This document shows, in pieces, positions 44,996 to 53,459 of a stretch of DNA of 64,000 bases (its first letter is position 1; every line of letters begins with the position of its first letter). This DNA comes from Acidobacteriota bacterium (lineage in GTDB: Bacteria; Acidobacteriota; UBA6911). The translations under genes and the position numbers were made by a program. Location of the stretch: the NCBI GenBank assembly GCA_016929335.1, contig JAFGIY010000130.1:52720-116719 (forward strand), written 5' to 3'. The notes under the pieces are model-generated. The model worked only from the letters and a program-made list of their open reading frames with translations, searched no databases and was not told where the DNA came from.

Positions 44996-45197
44996 AGCCC
45001 AGTGCGCAAGAGACTGTCTCAAAAGCCGCAGAACAAATGGAAGCGAGGCGCCGATTCAAGCAGGAATGCGGTGAATCCTGTGCGTCGCGGCTGAAGCCGC
45101 GACCCTCATGGAAATCTTTGCTTATGCAGATTGCGTCATCGCCACTGCGGTTTTAAACCGTATTGTTGAGTTGAGACAGTCTCTTGCGCTCTGGGCT
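44996..45197. mobile_element. MITE-like 202-bp element with 27-bp terminal inverted repeats
   Basis: The ends are 27-bp inverted repeats with one mismatch (left begins AGCCCAGTGCGCAAGAGACT; right ends CTCTTGCGCTCTGGGCT). Inside are the palindrome GTCGCGGCTGAAGCCGCGAC at 45084-45103 and CGGTTTTAAACCG at 45148-45160, but no coding frame. I see no clear target-site duplication. Size and structure suit a non-autonomous transposable element; the source transposase is not in the window. Confidence 0.55.
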
Positions 45198-45332
45198 GCG
45201 CTTAAAGATTCAATTCATTATGGGCGCATAATGCCGATTACACAAAATGCCGATTTTCTGCTTTTGATCCCTCGATTTCCGCCCAAGAGTGTCGTAAGCT
45301 GTAGACTCATATTTTGAATACGGAGAGAGTAT

Positions 45333-46241
45333 ATGACGGCAAAACTAATTCTGGGCACAGAGGTCCAGGCAACAATTCTCAAGGAAATCGAAGCAGAAGT
45401 ACATAAGATCAAACAGGAACGTGGTGTTGTTCCGGGCCTGGCGACTATTCTGGTTGGGGATAATCCGGCGTCCGTATCCTACGTAACGCTTAAGGTCAAA
45501 ACGGCTCTTAGTCTGGGATTCAAAGAGGTGCAGGATAATCAGCCCGCCGATATATCGGAAAAGGATCTTCTGGCTCTGATCGACAAATACAACAAGGACG
45601 ATTCGATCAACGGAATTCTCGTTCAGCTGCCTCTGCCGAAACACATCGACGAAAAAAAGGTGATCAACGCTATAGACCCCGACAAGGATGTGGACGGCTT
45701 CCATCCGGTCAATGTGGGCAGGCTCATGATCGGGGGCAGCGAGTGCAAGTTCCCGCCGTGCACACCGGCAGGCATTCAGGAACTCATTATCCGTACCGGA
45801 GTTGAAACCAAGGGCGCGGAAGTGGTCGTTGTCGGCCGATCCAATATCGTAGGCAAACCGATCGCGAACATGATGCTCCAGAAAGCCAAAGGGGCAAATT
45901 CCACAGTCACTATCGTGCACACCGGCACAAAGGACCTGGCTTTCCATTGCCTGCGTGCAGACATCCTGATCGTTGCAGCAGGAGTCCCGGGACTTGTGAA
46001 ACCTGAATGGATCAAACCGGGCGCATGCGTCATCGATGTGGGCGTCAACCGTATTGGAGAGAAGATCAGCGAAAAAACCGGCAAAAAAGTGGCGATCCTG
46101 CGCGGAGACGTGGATTTTGAAAAAGCCAAGGAGATCGCAGGCTCGATCACACCGGTTCCCGGCGGTGTCGGCCCAATGACCATCACCATGCTTATGAAAA
46201 ACACGCTGAATTCACTCAAGTTCAAGCTGGGTATCGCTTAA
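45333..46241 (+). CDS. folD: Bifunctional methylene-THF dehydrogenase / methenyl-THF cyclohydrolase
   Basis: A 302-residue FolD. PGLATILVGDNPASVSYVTLKVKTA contains the Y-x3-K catalytic pair (Lys54), GILVQLPLPKHID and DPDKDVDGFHPVNVGRL bind folate, VVVVGRSNIVGKPIANMM is the dinucleotide fold and PGGVGPMTITMLM closes the site. GGAGAG lies before the ATG. It interconverts C1-tetrahydrofolate forms for purine synthesis or C1 pathways. A single gene located downstream of the MITE-like element. Confidence 0.96.
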   Translation: MTAKLILGTEVQATILKEIEAEVHKIKQERGVVPGLATILVGDNPASVSYVTLKVKTALSLGFKEVQDNQPADISEKDLLALIDKYNKDDSINGILVQLPLPKHIDEKKVINAIDPDKDVDGFHPVNVGRLMIGGSECKFPPCTPAGIQELIIRTGVETKGAEVVVVGRSNIVGKPIANMMLQKAKGANSTVTIVHTGTKDLAFHCLRADILIVAAGVPGLVKPEWIKPGACVIDVGVNRIGEKISEKTGKKVAILRGDVDFEKAKEIAGSITPVPGGVGPMTITMLMKNTLNSLKFKLGIA

Positions 46242-46505
46242 CAAACCGGAAGTCATTCATGCGTATGTAAGCATTCACATACGGGCATCCATTGTCTGTT
46301 CCTGAGAAGGCTACTCCAATGGGTGCCCGATTTCCTGTTCTCCCATCCACCGAAGAACAATTTGCACATCTCATGAGCTTTCTGAAAACTTAACCGTTCC
46401 GAAAGTCCATTGGGAGCCACATTCCCATCACAGCCGGCGACAATATGTTCTCCGACGGATTCTGGGAATAATGATCGGGGTCTTCTCTTTATATTCAGCC
46501 CTCCA

Positions 46506-48296
46506 TCACCGACCGGTGAAGCACAATCCGTCCTTGCATTCGCGAGGCGCGGGCATGCGGAGGGGTTTCTCATCCAGCTTTATCCCGCCTTTGGGTATCC
46601 ATTTATCTACCGGCGCAGTTTTATAATGGACATAATCGGTCGTATGAAAAATGGGATTGGTTTCTCCGCCCACTACCAGGAAATTGATCCCTTCCGGTCT
46701 AAGGAAAGGGGATCCGGACTTTTCAGTCAGCCACTTGCTCAGCTTGTCCGGATCACGCCAACCCTCGGCTTCCAGAGTCTTAACCGCCAACGGATCCATA
46801 ACAAAGGTGTAGGTGCCCATTGAATCAAAAGATTTGATTCTCTGAAGCAAGCCGTCCGCAGTACCGATCCCCAGCGTCATGACGTTCCAGCCACGGAAGA
46901 CACTGACTGTACTCTCCGATTCTTTGAATCCTTTACGCACATGAAACGGCTTCCAGGGGCTTTTCCCCTCGTTCTCGGCGCAGCATTGATTGGTAAAACT
47001 CAAACCGTTGCCGATAGTCGCCATAAACGTGTCACCGGGACGCGCATCACCGAAATTAATGCTCATAAGAGTCCATGCGCGGCCTATGACAGAATTGGCA
47101 TAATTGAACGGCCCCATTGCGCCGACGCCGCTGTTCATTCCGATTGTTTTGGCGACCGGACCGTTCACTACCACCATACTCCCGTAAGATCCGGTAGAAC
47201 TGGGCATGGCAGGATGCTGAGTCGAGGCAATCGCCAGGATGACGGGCAGGTGTTCCGGTCTGGCTCCGGCCATAACGGCGTTTACGGCGACTTTCTCCAC
47301 CGTGTATTCCTTCATTTCCTCGTGCGTGGTGACCGACATCATGCCGACCATTTCCTGGGGATCATGGTCGGTTCCCGTAAGCATTTCGGCGACTCTTTCC
47401 TCGGTCGGCAGCACGATGGGCAATCCGTCCGTCCAGCCGTTCCTCAGGAACAGCTGATGGAGGTTTGCCTCGGAGTCCGGCTTCAGCAGGCGGGATCTTT
47501 TGGGTCTCTCGGATATTTCAGGATTTTTCTCAGCATCGGTTAACGGTTTCGTCAGCGCATCGATTATCTCTGTCATCAGCTTCACACCGGTCACAGGATC
47601 GTCCCCTTGAACATATTTGCGCAAAGTTTCCCTGGGAACCCAGCCAACCGGATAGGGAGGGAAGGTCCAGCGCAGATTCATTCCATGCGAGTGGCCATCC
47701 CGTATGACATAATCCGCGAATCGGGAGGTAACGATGGGGGCGGTGGGCATACCATATTCACCTTCCATGGTTCGGGCAAACTCGGCGAGACTCGCCGAAC
47801 AGCCGTCTCAACCACCGACACCGAAGATCACACCGTGCGCCTTTTCCTTGATCTCCGCCCAAAGCTCAGGACTATCCGAAAACGGGGTGCCGCTTTTCAT
47901 GCGTAACACTGTTTTGACGGATGGCATGTTTTTGCTGAACCACGCCTGCATTTCCTCCAGAAATTCTTTGCCTCCGGCAAAACCCACATCCACCAGGTAA
48001 ATTGTTTTGTTGTCCAGGCTATCCAGTCTGGGAGCCATGCGGAGGGGAACCAATTCATCACGAGAAATGGTGGGATGCGTTTCGGGATTAAAAATTGCCA
48101 TCATGTGCGAGCCTGGTTCGCCCCGCCGACCGAATATTCCCGACGGTTGTCCGCGGGGATCCAGTACAGTCACGTCCCCCGAGCCGGAACCGGCCAATCC
48201 GGCCAAGTGTTTACAGCCGAGACAGGATGATAGAAGGATCGCACCGGCGATAAACCATCCCCAATACTTCCTGACACTAAATTGTGCTGAGCTCAT
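46506..48296 (-). CDS. Predicted selenoprotein lipoprotein, UGSC-like domain with Sec163 (UGA 47808-47810)
   Basis: The frame starting at ATG 48296 meets a TGA at 47808-47810 and continues in the same frame for 433 sense codons to 46506. Read as selenocysteine it gives one 596-residue protein. Residues 1-25 are a lipoprotein signal (LSSC, Cys25). Residues 95-200 match the UGSC seleno-protein pattern: a KTIYLVDVGFAGGKEFLEEM strand-helix, GVIFGVGG-U-DGCSAS, then GMPTAPIVTSRFADYV. The motif U-D-G-C is a UxxC redox pair. The C-terminal 400 residues (NGWTDGLPIVLPTEERV, KVAVNAVMAGARPEHLP, SFTNQCCAENEG) are a conserved but unnamed domain. A SECIS-like hairpin follows the UGA. A nonsense pseudogene is the alternative, but both halves are intact. 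Substrate unknown. Confidence 0.8.
47782..47798 (-). promoter_or_regulatory. Bacterial SECIS-like hairpin downstream of the in-frame UGA
   Basis: In the mRNA, 9 nt after the UGA, UCGGCGA pairs perfectly with UCGCCGA around the loop GUC (extended by a U-G wobble). The apical loop begins with G 17 nt after the UGA. That fits the published bacterial SECIS rules: loop of 3-14 nt, a G among its first two bases, 16-37 nt from the UGA. Confidence 0.7.
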
Positions 48297-48494
48297 ATTC
48301 TCCCCTGATTGCCGTCAAAAAGGCGGGTTCTATGGATCCCGGAAAAAACAGATACTTTCTGCTGTCGCTGAAGCGACGATTTTAGCACTATCCTTATCCG
48401 GGATCCCGAAATTAAGGGCGGCTTCATCCTGGCGGGCTGGAACAAAGCGTGGTAAATACCGGAATCCGCAGAGCATCACAATGAGTGGAACCGG

Positions 48495-49907
48495 CTATGC
48501 ACCGTCGGATAATACAACTCTTTGGTCCTGCACCGGCGCCAGTATCCCCTGCGCACCACGTGACTCCAGCAGGCTTATCATAGCGCCGACCTGGCCTTTG
48601 TCGCCATGAACGGCAAAAGTGTGCTTCAGCGCTTTCGAATTGGCGGCATCGAACCAGGCCATCAATCCACGGCGGTCGGCGTGCGCACTCAAAGCATTGA
48701 TGGTGTGAACGCGGGCGTTTAAAGGCACCTGCTCGCCGAAAATGGTCAGGGCGGGCGGACGCTCGATAATGCGACGGCCCAGCGTATGTTCCGCCTGAAA
48801 TCCAACGATTAAAACGATGTTACGCGGATCCCCGATACCGTTGCGGAGATGGTGAACAACCCGTCCGCCTTCGCACATGCCGGACGCGGAAATGATAATC
48901 AGAGGGCCGGGCTTGTTGTTCAGAGCCATGCTCTCCTGGACACTCTGGGTGAACTGCAGACCGGGAAATCTCAACGGATCGTCGCCTCTGCGCAGCATCT
49001 CCCTGGCATCCTCATCGAAGCACTCGGTGTGACGGGCGTAAATCCTGGTTGCTTTTGAAGCAAGGGGACTGTCCACATAGACGGGTGTAGGCGGGATGCG
49101 CCTCTTCTCCACCAGTTTATTCAAATCGTATAGTATGTGCTGTGTGCGCCCGACGCTGAAGGCGGGGATGATCATGCGCGACTTCTGTTGATGGATATCT
49201 TCAATGAATCCTTTGATGCGTCCCAATACATCCTCTGCCGAAGGATGATCGCGGTCCGCATAGGTGCTTTCAATCAGCAGGGCGGTGGCTCCTTCCACCT
49301 TTGCAGGATCAGGAATCAGCGGTTGATCGCTCTGCCCCAGGTCGCCGGTGAAAACTACCCTCTGCGACGGCCCGTGCGACGAGTGGACATCGAGCTGTGT
49401 AATCACCGATCCCATAATGTGGCCCGCTTCGTGAAGCGTGACCGAAACATTTCTACCGAGATCTATTTCCCGATGCAGCGGCTCAGTCTGCATTTGTTGC
49501 ATCAGCCGGTCGATGTCCGGGATATCGTATAACAACTCGAAAGGCTTCTTGCCTTGGGCGATCCGTTTTTTGTTTATGTAGTTGACGTCCTGTGCCTGCA
49601 GGAAAGCGGAATCACGCAACAGGATGTCGCAGAGATCGGCGGTTGCGGACGTACAGATCACACGACCTCGAAAACCATGCCTGACAAGGGATGGAAGGTT
49701 TCCACTATGGTCGATGTGCGCGTGCGACAAGACAACGGCGTCGATTTCGGAAGGCTTGAAGGGCAGGTTGCGGTTGCGCTCGAAAGCCTCCTTGCGGTGG
49801 CCCTGATACAGGCCACAGTCCAATAAAATGCGTAATCCGTTGGCTTCGACCAGATGCATGGATCCGGTTGTGGTTTGTGCTGCTCCGTGGAATGTAATTG
49901 CCAGCAT
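48495..49907 (-). CDS. Metallo-beta-lactamase/beta-CASP RNA or DNA processing nuclease
   Basis: A 470-residue protein of the CPSF/YsnE-like type. The metal-binding motif is VLSHAHIDHSGNLP; further metal ligands lie in LHEAGHIMGS and VFTGDLGQSD; the beta-CASP insert has STYADRDH, PAFSVGRTQ, ISASGMCEGGR and the late INALSAHADRRGLM and FAVHGDKGQ. It should be an endo/exoribonuclease. The start is the ATG with GGAGG 4-5 nt upstream; the frame extends to 49961. Monocistronic, downstream of a repeat-rich gap. Confidence 0.9.
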   Translation of the reverse strand: MLAITFHGAAQTTTGSMHLVEANGLRILLDCGLYQGHRKEAFERNRNLPFKPSEIDAVVLSHAHIDHSGNLPSLVRHGFRGRVICTSATADLCDILLRDSAFLQAQDVNYINKKRIAQGKKPFELLYDIPDIDRLMQQMQTEPLHREIDLGRNVSVTLHEAGHIMGSVITQLDVHSSHGPSQRVVFTGDLGQSDQPLIPDPAKVEGATALLIESTYADRDHPSAEDVLGRIKGFIEDIHQQKSRMIIPAFSVGRTQHILYDLNKLVEKRRIPPTPVYVDSPLASKATRIYARHTECFDEDAREMLRRGDDPLRFPGLQFTQSVQESMALNNKPGPLIIISASGMCEGGRVVHHLRNGIGDPRNIVLIVGFQAEHTLGRRIIERPPALTIFGEQVPLNARVHTINALSAHADRRGLMAWFDAANSKALKHTFAVHGDKGQVGAMISLLESRGAQGILAPVQDQRVVLSDGA

Positions 49908-50291
49908 GATACCTCCGTCAATGGCCCCACGCATTTGAACCGAAAGGCTGAGGAATGTCAACGCTTAGCGCCGGCTAAATCCGCGGCCTCTGAACGTGCG
50001 ATCCTGATATGCTAAGCCGTTCCGCCGTGCCGTTGACATGAAAAGAAATGCGAAAAACTGAAGATGTTATCTCGGGGTCGGGGTCGGTGTCGAAATGGAA
50101 ATGCTGCTAATTGCAGATAAATTGGATATGCTCCATGGCAAAAAGCCGACCCCGATTCCGACCCCGACCCCGAGAGTGTAAATTCACTCCGCTGTGTGGA
50201 GGCAGCTTAAAGTCATGCCTTCCAGGCGTGGTCGATTACTCCCGCAATGAACAAAGAAGCTGAAAGCTGACCGCTGACAGCTGAAAGCATA
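49908..50291. other. 384-nt gap with TCGGGG inverted repeat and GCTGAAA heptamer array
   Basis: CTCGGGGTCGGGGTCGG (50071-50087) has an exact inverse at 50158-50174, 70 nt away. Its right part with the flanking CCATGG word recurs inverted at 50908. Positions 50259-50288 are GCTGAAA, GCTGACC, GCTGACA, GCTGAAA units of seven bases. No coding frame is credible. Confidence 0.75.
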
Positions 50292-50639
50292 TTACTGGGT
50301 CTTCGCCGGTCCGGAGCCGGGTTGAACACCCCGGTTGATGCAACTGCCGTCTCGGAGGCGGCGTCCCTGACCCTGGCCTTGTTTCATTCCCTGACCTCTG
50401 CCACTGCCGTCACGCAGACCACGAGCCTGTCCGCGTTTTGGGCCATAACCTTGACCGTTGCGCGGACCATTGCCTTTTCCGTCACGAAGTCCCTGCCCCT
50501 GGCCGCTGCCGTCACGCGGGCCTTGCCCGGGCACGTCGCACGGGGCCGACGCCTGCTGCGCGGCTGCAGCAGGTTCAGCAACCAGCATTCCTAAAGCCAA
50601 TACTGCCGCAGCAGTCATTCCTAGTGTTTTTCTATACAT
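50292..50639 (-). CDS. Exported Gly/Gln/Arg-rich low-complexity protein
   Basis: A 115-residue protein with a clear signal peptide (MYRKTLGMTAAAVLALGMLV to about residue 27) and then an almost uninterrupted run of short units such as GQGQGLRDG, GRGQGMKQG and NGPRNGQGYG, with only two cysteines (CDV and CINRG). The mature part is basic and hydrophilic, presumably unstructured. I do not recognise a family. GAGAGGGA lies upstream of the ATG. The coding sequence consists of related 9-12 base repeats (GGCCAGGGC type), so it could expand or contract. Real because of signal peptide, ribosome site and frame. Confidence 0.6.
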   Translation of the reverse strand: MYRKTLGMTAAAVLALGMLVAEPAAAAQQASAPCDVPGQGPRDGSGQGQGLRDGKGNGPRNGQGYGPKRGQARGLRDGSGRGQGMKQGQGQGRRLRDGSCINRGVQPGSGPAKTQ

Positions 50640-51081
50640 AAATCCCTCTCAATCGTTTGCATCGCCGGATTTTTCCGTCGATGCGATGTCCGGCGGCTCA
50701 TCATGAACCGCTTACATCTGTCGAAGGTGCAATTGCCATGCCAACACATTTTGCCGCCATATCCAGGCAATATGCCGGTTTCGTAATGCATTTTTTGCAT
50801 ATTGCGCCGATGAGCATGCAAAAATTGCAGATTATCGCACTGTATTCGCTCATGCCTGGAAGGCGTAGCTCTGACCTGCCTCACACAGCGGGGCAAGTTT
50901 TCAATATCTCGGGGTCGGGGTCGGAATCGGGGTCGGCTTTTAGCCATGGATTATATCCATTGTGGTCGCACTTAATATCATTTCCGATTCGAGGCCATAA
51001 AGAAACGCAGGCCTATGAGTGTCGTATATTTTTGACAGACTGTGCGCAACCGTGTAGCTTGAAAGAAGGGGGGTCTCGGAG
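50640..51081. other. 442-nt gap with an inverted copy of the TCGGGG repeat
   Basis: Positions 50908-50962 read CTCGGGGTCGGGGTCGG, then AATCGGGGTCGGCTTTT, then a CCATGGA word and TTATATCCA, matching in reverse the block at 50120-50174. The small frames across this gap have no recognisable protein features. Confidence 0.65.
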
Positions 51082-52311
51082 ATGAACCACAAAAAAAACC
51101 TCAGACGTCGTGAATTTCTGCAGTGTTCAACGGCAGCCGTAATCGCCGGAATGGGAGGAGCGTTTACAAGCCGGGCGGCGGCCGATGATTCCATAGAAGA
51201 AGCCGTAAGCAAAGTCGGCGTGCTGCCGCGCAGGAAACTGGGCTACAGCGGTCGTGAAGTATCCATCCTGATCGGATACGGCGGCCTCACCCCGTCTCTG
51301 GCTGATGCGGCCGTCCGTTGTGGCATCAACTATTGGCATATGTCCAACCGGTGGACCGGAACGGGAGTGCCTGACGTCATCCTGAAAAACCGCGAAGCAC
51401 ACTACCTCCAGGTAATTGTGGATCGCGTCGGCGGGAACCATGAAACCGGCCGCATTGACGAAGAATCGCATTATGCTTTCGTCAAAGAAGCTCTTGCTCA
51501 GACAAAACTGCGATATTTTGACGATATGCAGTTCCATTTCGGCTATCACAATGCGGCCGAAGTCAAAAACAACCGGTCATTCATCCGTGCCTTTGAACGG
51601 CTCAAGAAAGAGGGCCTGGTAAAACACCTCTGTCTGTCCCAGCATGGCTACGCCGGCAACGCCCGGGTACCCGGCGGCGAAAGCGCGGCTGAAATTCTGA
51701 CCGCCGTCGTCGAAGATGGTCTCTACGAACACGCACAGATCATGTATTCCTACGGCGAGGATCCGGCCATAAACCGTTTCCTCGAATTTGCCCGGAAGAA
51801 GAATTTCGGAACGATTGCAATGAAAACCGCCCGCGGCATCGGTCGCATGAAGCAGGACGCCGAATTCATGAGCAGGTTGCCCGAAGGCACGGCGCCTCAT
51901 AATGCTCTGGCACGCTGGCTGACGACCGCGTCCAACATTGATCTTGCCGTTATCCGGGTACAGAACCTCGCGGAATTTGCTGAAACTTATTCCGGAGCCG
52001 GAAAAGCCCTTCGCGCTGCCGATGCACGGGCGATCGATCTTATGATGGCGCGGGCGAACAGAACAGCCTGTCGTCTTTGTACGGAGTGCCAGCCTCACTG
52101 CCCACAGCACGTGCCTATTGCGGAGATACTGCGCTTCGAGCGCTATGCTGCGGACGACGGCGATTTAAGGAGAGCCCGGGCGCTGTATGCCGGACTCGAC
52201 TGCAGGGCAGACGCCTGCGTCGCCTGCGGCAGTTGCATGGACCACTGCCCGCAGAAACTCTTTATTCCCGAAAGGCTGGCGGCTGCGCACGTTCTGTTGA
52301 GCCGGGCGTAA
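51082..52311 (+). CDS. Tat-exported aldo/keto reductase-like protein with C-terminal ferredoxin clusters
   Basis: A 409-residue protein. The N-terminus has a Tat signal (RRREFLQCSTAAVIAG). Residues 45-330 form an aldo/keto reductase-like barrel, and the C-terminus has two [4Fe-4S] motifs: CRLCTECQPHCP and CVACGSCMDHCP. The catalytic tetrad appears lost: the Asp and Tyr of the usual FFDTAxxYG are H and W (NYWHMSNRWTG), and the catalytic Lys aligns with Arg (VIVDRVGG); only the His (QFHFGY) remains. It may act as an electron carrier or use a different chemistry. First gene of the 51-56 kb redox cluster; a sister gene (56198) keeps the active site. Confidence 0.85.
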   Translation: MNHKKNLRRREFLQCSTAAVIAGMGGAFTSRAAADDSIEEAVSKVGVLPRRKLGYSGREVSILIGYGGLTPSLADAAVRCGINYWHMSNRWTGTGVPDVILKNREAHYLQVIVDRVGGNHETGRIDEESHYAFVKEALAQTKLRYFDDMQFHFGYHNAAEVKNNRSFIRAFERLKKEGLVKHLCLSQHGYAGNARVPGGESAAEILTAVVEDGLYEHAQIMYSYGEDPAINRFLEFARKKNFGTIAMKTARGIGRMKQDAEFMSRLPEGTAPHNALARWLTTASNIDLAVIRVQNLAEFAETYSGAGKALRAADARAIDLMMARANRTACRLCTECQPHCPQHVPIAEILRFERYAADDGDLRRARALYAGLDCRADACVACGSCMDHCPQKLFIPERLAAAHVLLSRA

Positions 52312-52410
52312 AAGCGCCGGTCTTCCGAATTCCGATATTGCCATTTCAGGGTGGCTATCGATACTATGAAAGTCGGATGCGCGATCTAAACAGCGCGCAA
52401 GCAAGGACAC

Positions 52411-53388
52411 ATGTCTCAGGAAAAAACAAACCGCCGTCAATTCCTCGAACGCTCTTCGCGAGCCGGTCTGGCTGCTTTGGCCGCATCGGGAACGGGTTTG
52501 TGGCTCTGGTCCAGGAACCGGCATCCCCGGAGAGAGCTTTCCGGGGCGCAGGTTCGCAGCTACCAGGTCAGCCTCCCCGACACAACGCCGCCTATGGTGA
52601 CCGTAACGGGCGGGTCCCCCGATCAGCTTGTATCGCAGGCCCTTCAGGCTCTGGGGGGCATGCAGCGCTTCGTATCCAGAGGCGACGTCGTAGTGCTCAA
52701 ACCGAATATCGGATGGGACAGGGTTCCGCAGCAGGCCGCCAATACAAATCCGGATCTCGTTCGCAAGGTCGTCGAGCTCTGTTTTGATGCGGGCGCGCAT
52801 AAAGTGGTAGTGACCGATGTATCCTGCAACGACCCCCGCCGCTGCTTCCAGCGCAGCGGCATTGCCGCAAGCGCCGAGTCTGCGGGAGCGACGGTCATTC
52901 TGCCGGAAGAAAGGAAGTTCCGCGATTACCGGTTCAACGGCGAACTCCTTTCGATATGGCCGGTCTTTACACCTATTGTGGAAGCGGATAAAGTCATCAA
53001 TCTTCCTATAGTGAAACATCACAATCTTTGCCGCGCCACCATGGGGTTGAAGAATTGGTACGGCATGCTGGGCGGGAGAAGAAACCAGCTGCATCAAAAT
53101 ATCGACATCAGCGTTGTCGATCTGGCAACCTTCATCCGGCCGACCTTGACGATACTGGATGCCTATCGGGTCCTGATATCCAACGGCCCTCAGGGGGGCA
53201 ATCTCAACGATGTCAGGCTTATGAAAACGATTGCGGCAGGGACCGATCCGGTTGCCATTGACGCTTTTGGAGCAACTCTGCTCGGCCTCAGAACGGAGCA
53301 GCTCCCCTATCTGGCAATCGCGCAGAAGCGAGGTCTTGGCCGAATGGATTTCAGTCAAATGAATGTAAAGAGCATCCAGTTGACATAG
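52411..53388 (+). CDS. Tat-exported DUF362 protein
   Basis: A 325-residue protein with a Tat signal (NRRQFLERSSRAGLAALA) and a DUF362 domain: GDVVVLKPNIGWDR, AHKVVVTDVSCNDPRRCF, VINLPIVKHHNLCRATMGLKNWYGML and PVAIDAFGATLLGL. DUF362 is frequently next to ferredoxins and may be a radical or electron-transfer partner, but has no proven reaction. It lies 100 nt after the reductase-like gene and 72 nt before the membrane ferredoxin gene, all plus strand. Confidence 0.85.
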   Translation: MSQEKTNRRQFLERSSRAGLAALAASGTGLWLWSRNRHPRRELSGAQVRSYQVSLPDTTPPMVTVTGGSPDQLVSQALQALGGMQRFVSRGDVVVLKPNIGWDRVPQQAANTNPDLVRKVVELCFDAGAHKVVVTDVSCNDPRRCFQRSGIAASAESAGATVILPEERKFRDYRFNGELLSIWPVFTPIVEADKVINLPIVKHHNLCRATMGLKNWYGMLGGRRNQLHQNIDISVVDLATFIRPTLTILDAYRVLISNGPQGGNLNDVRLMKTIAAGTDPVAIDAFGATLLGLRTEQLPYLAIAQKRGLGRMDFSQMNVKSIQLT

Positions 53389-53459
53389 CGGGCGTTCCTT
53401 TTGGGGACGTACCATCATTAGCGGAATCAATTATGGCGTGATACACGACCAGGTCTCCT

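Noticed and set aside
45084..45103. GTCGCGGCTGAAGCCGCGAC as an intrinsic terminator
   Set aside because: No T tract follows on either strand and it is inside the TIR element.
46262..46283. CGTATGT hairpin as folD terminator
   Set aside because: Stem has an 8-nt loop and no following T run.
46253..46573. 106-codon minus-strand frame after folD
   Set aside because: Overlaps the selenoprotein gene end and shows no protein features.
47808..47810. UGA as an ordinary stop or nonsense mutation
   Set aside because: The downstream frame is long, intact and conserved-looking, and the motif and SECIS-like hairpin match selenocysteine use; kept as the alternative in the feature entry.
50657..51085. 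142-codon plus-strand frame before the reductase-like gene
   Set aside because: Runs through a repeat and lacks any conserved feature or ribosome site.
52165..53430. 421-codon minus-strand frame opposite the DUF362 gene
   Set aside because: DUF362 with a Tat signal is clearly real; the antisense frame has no motif.
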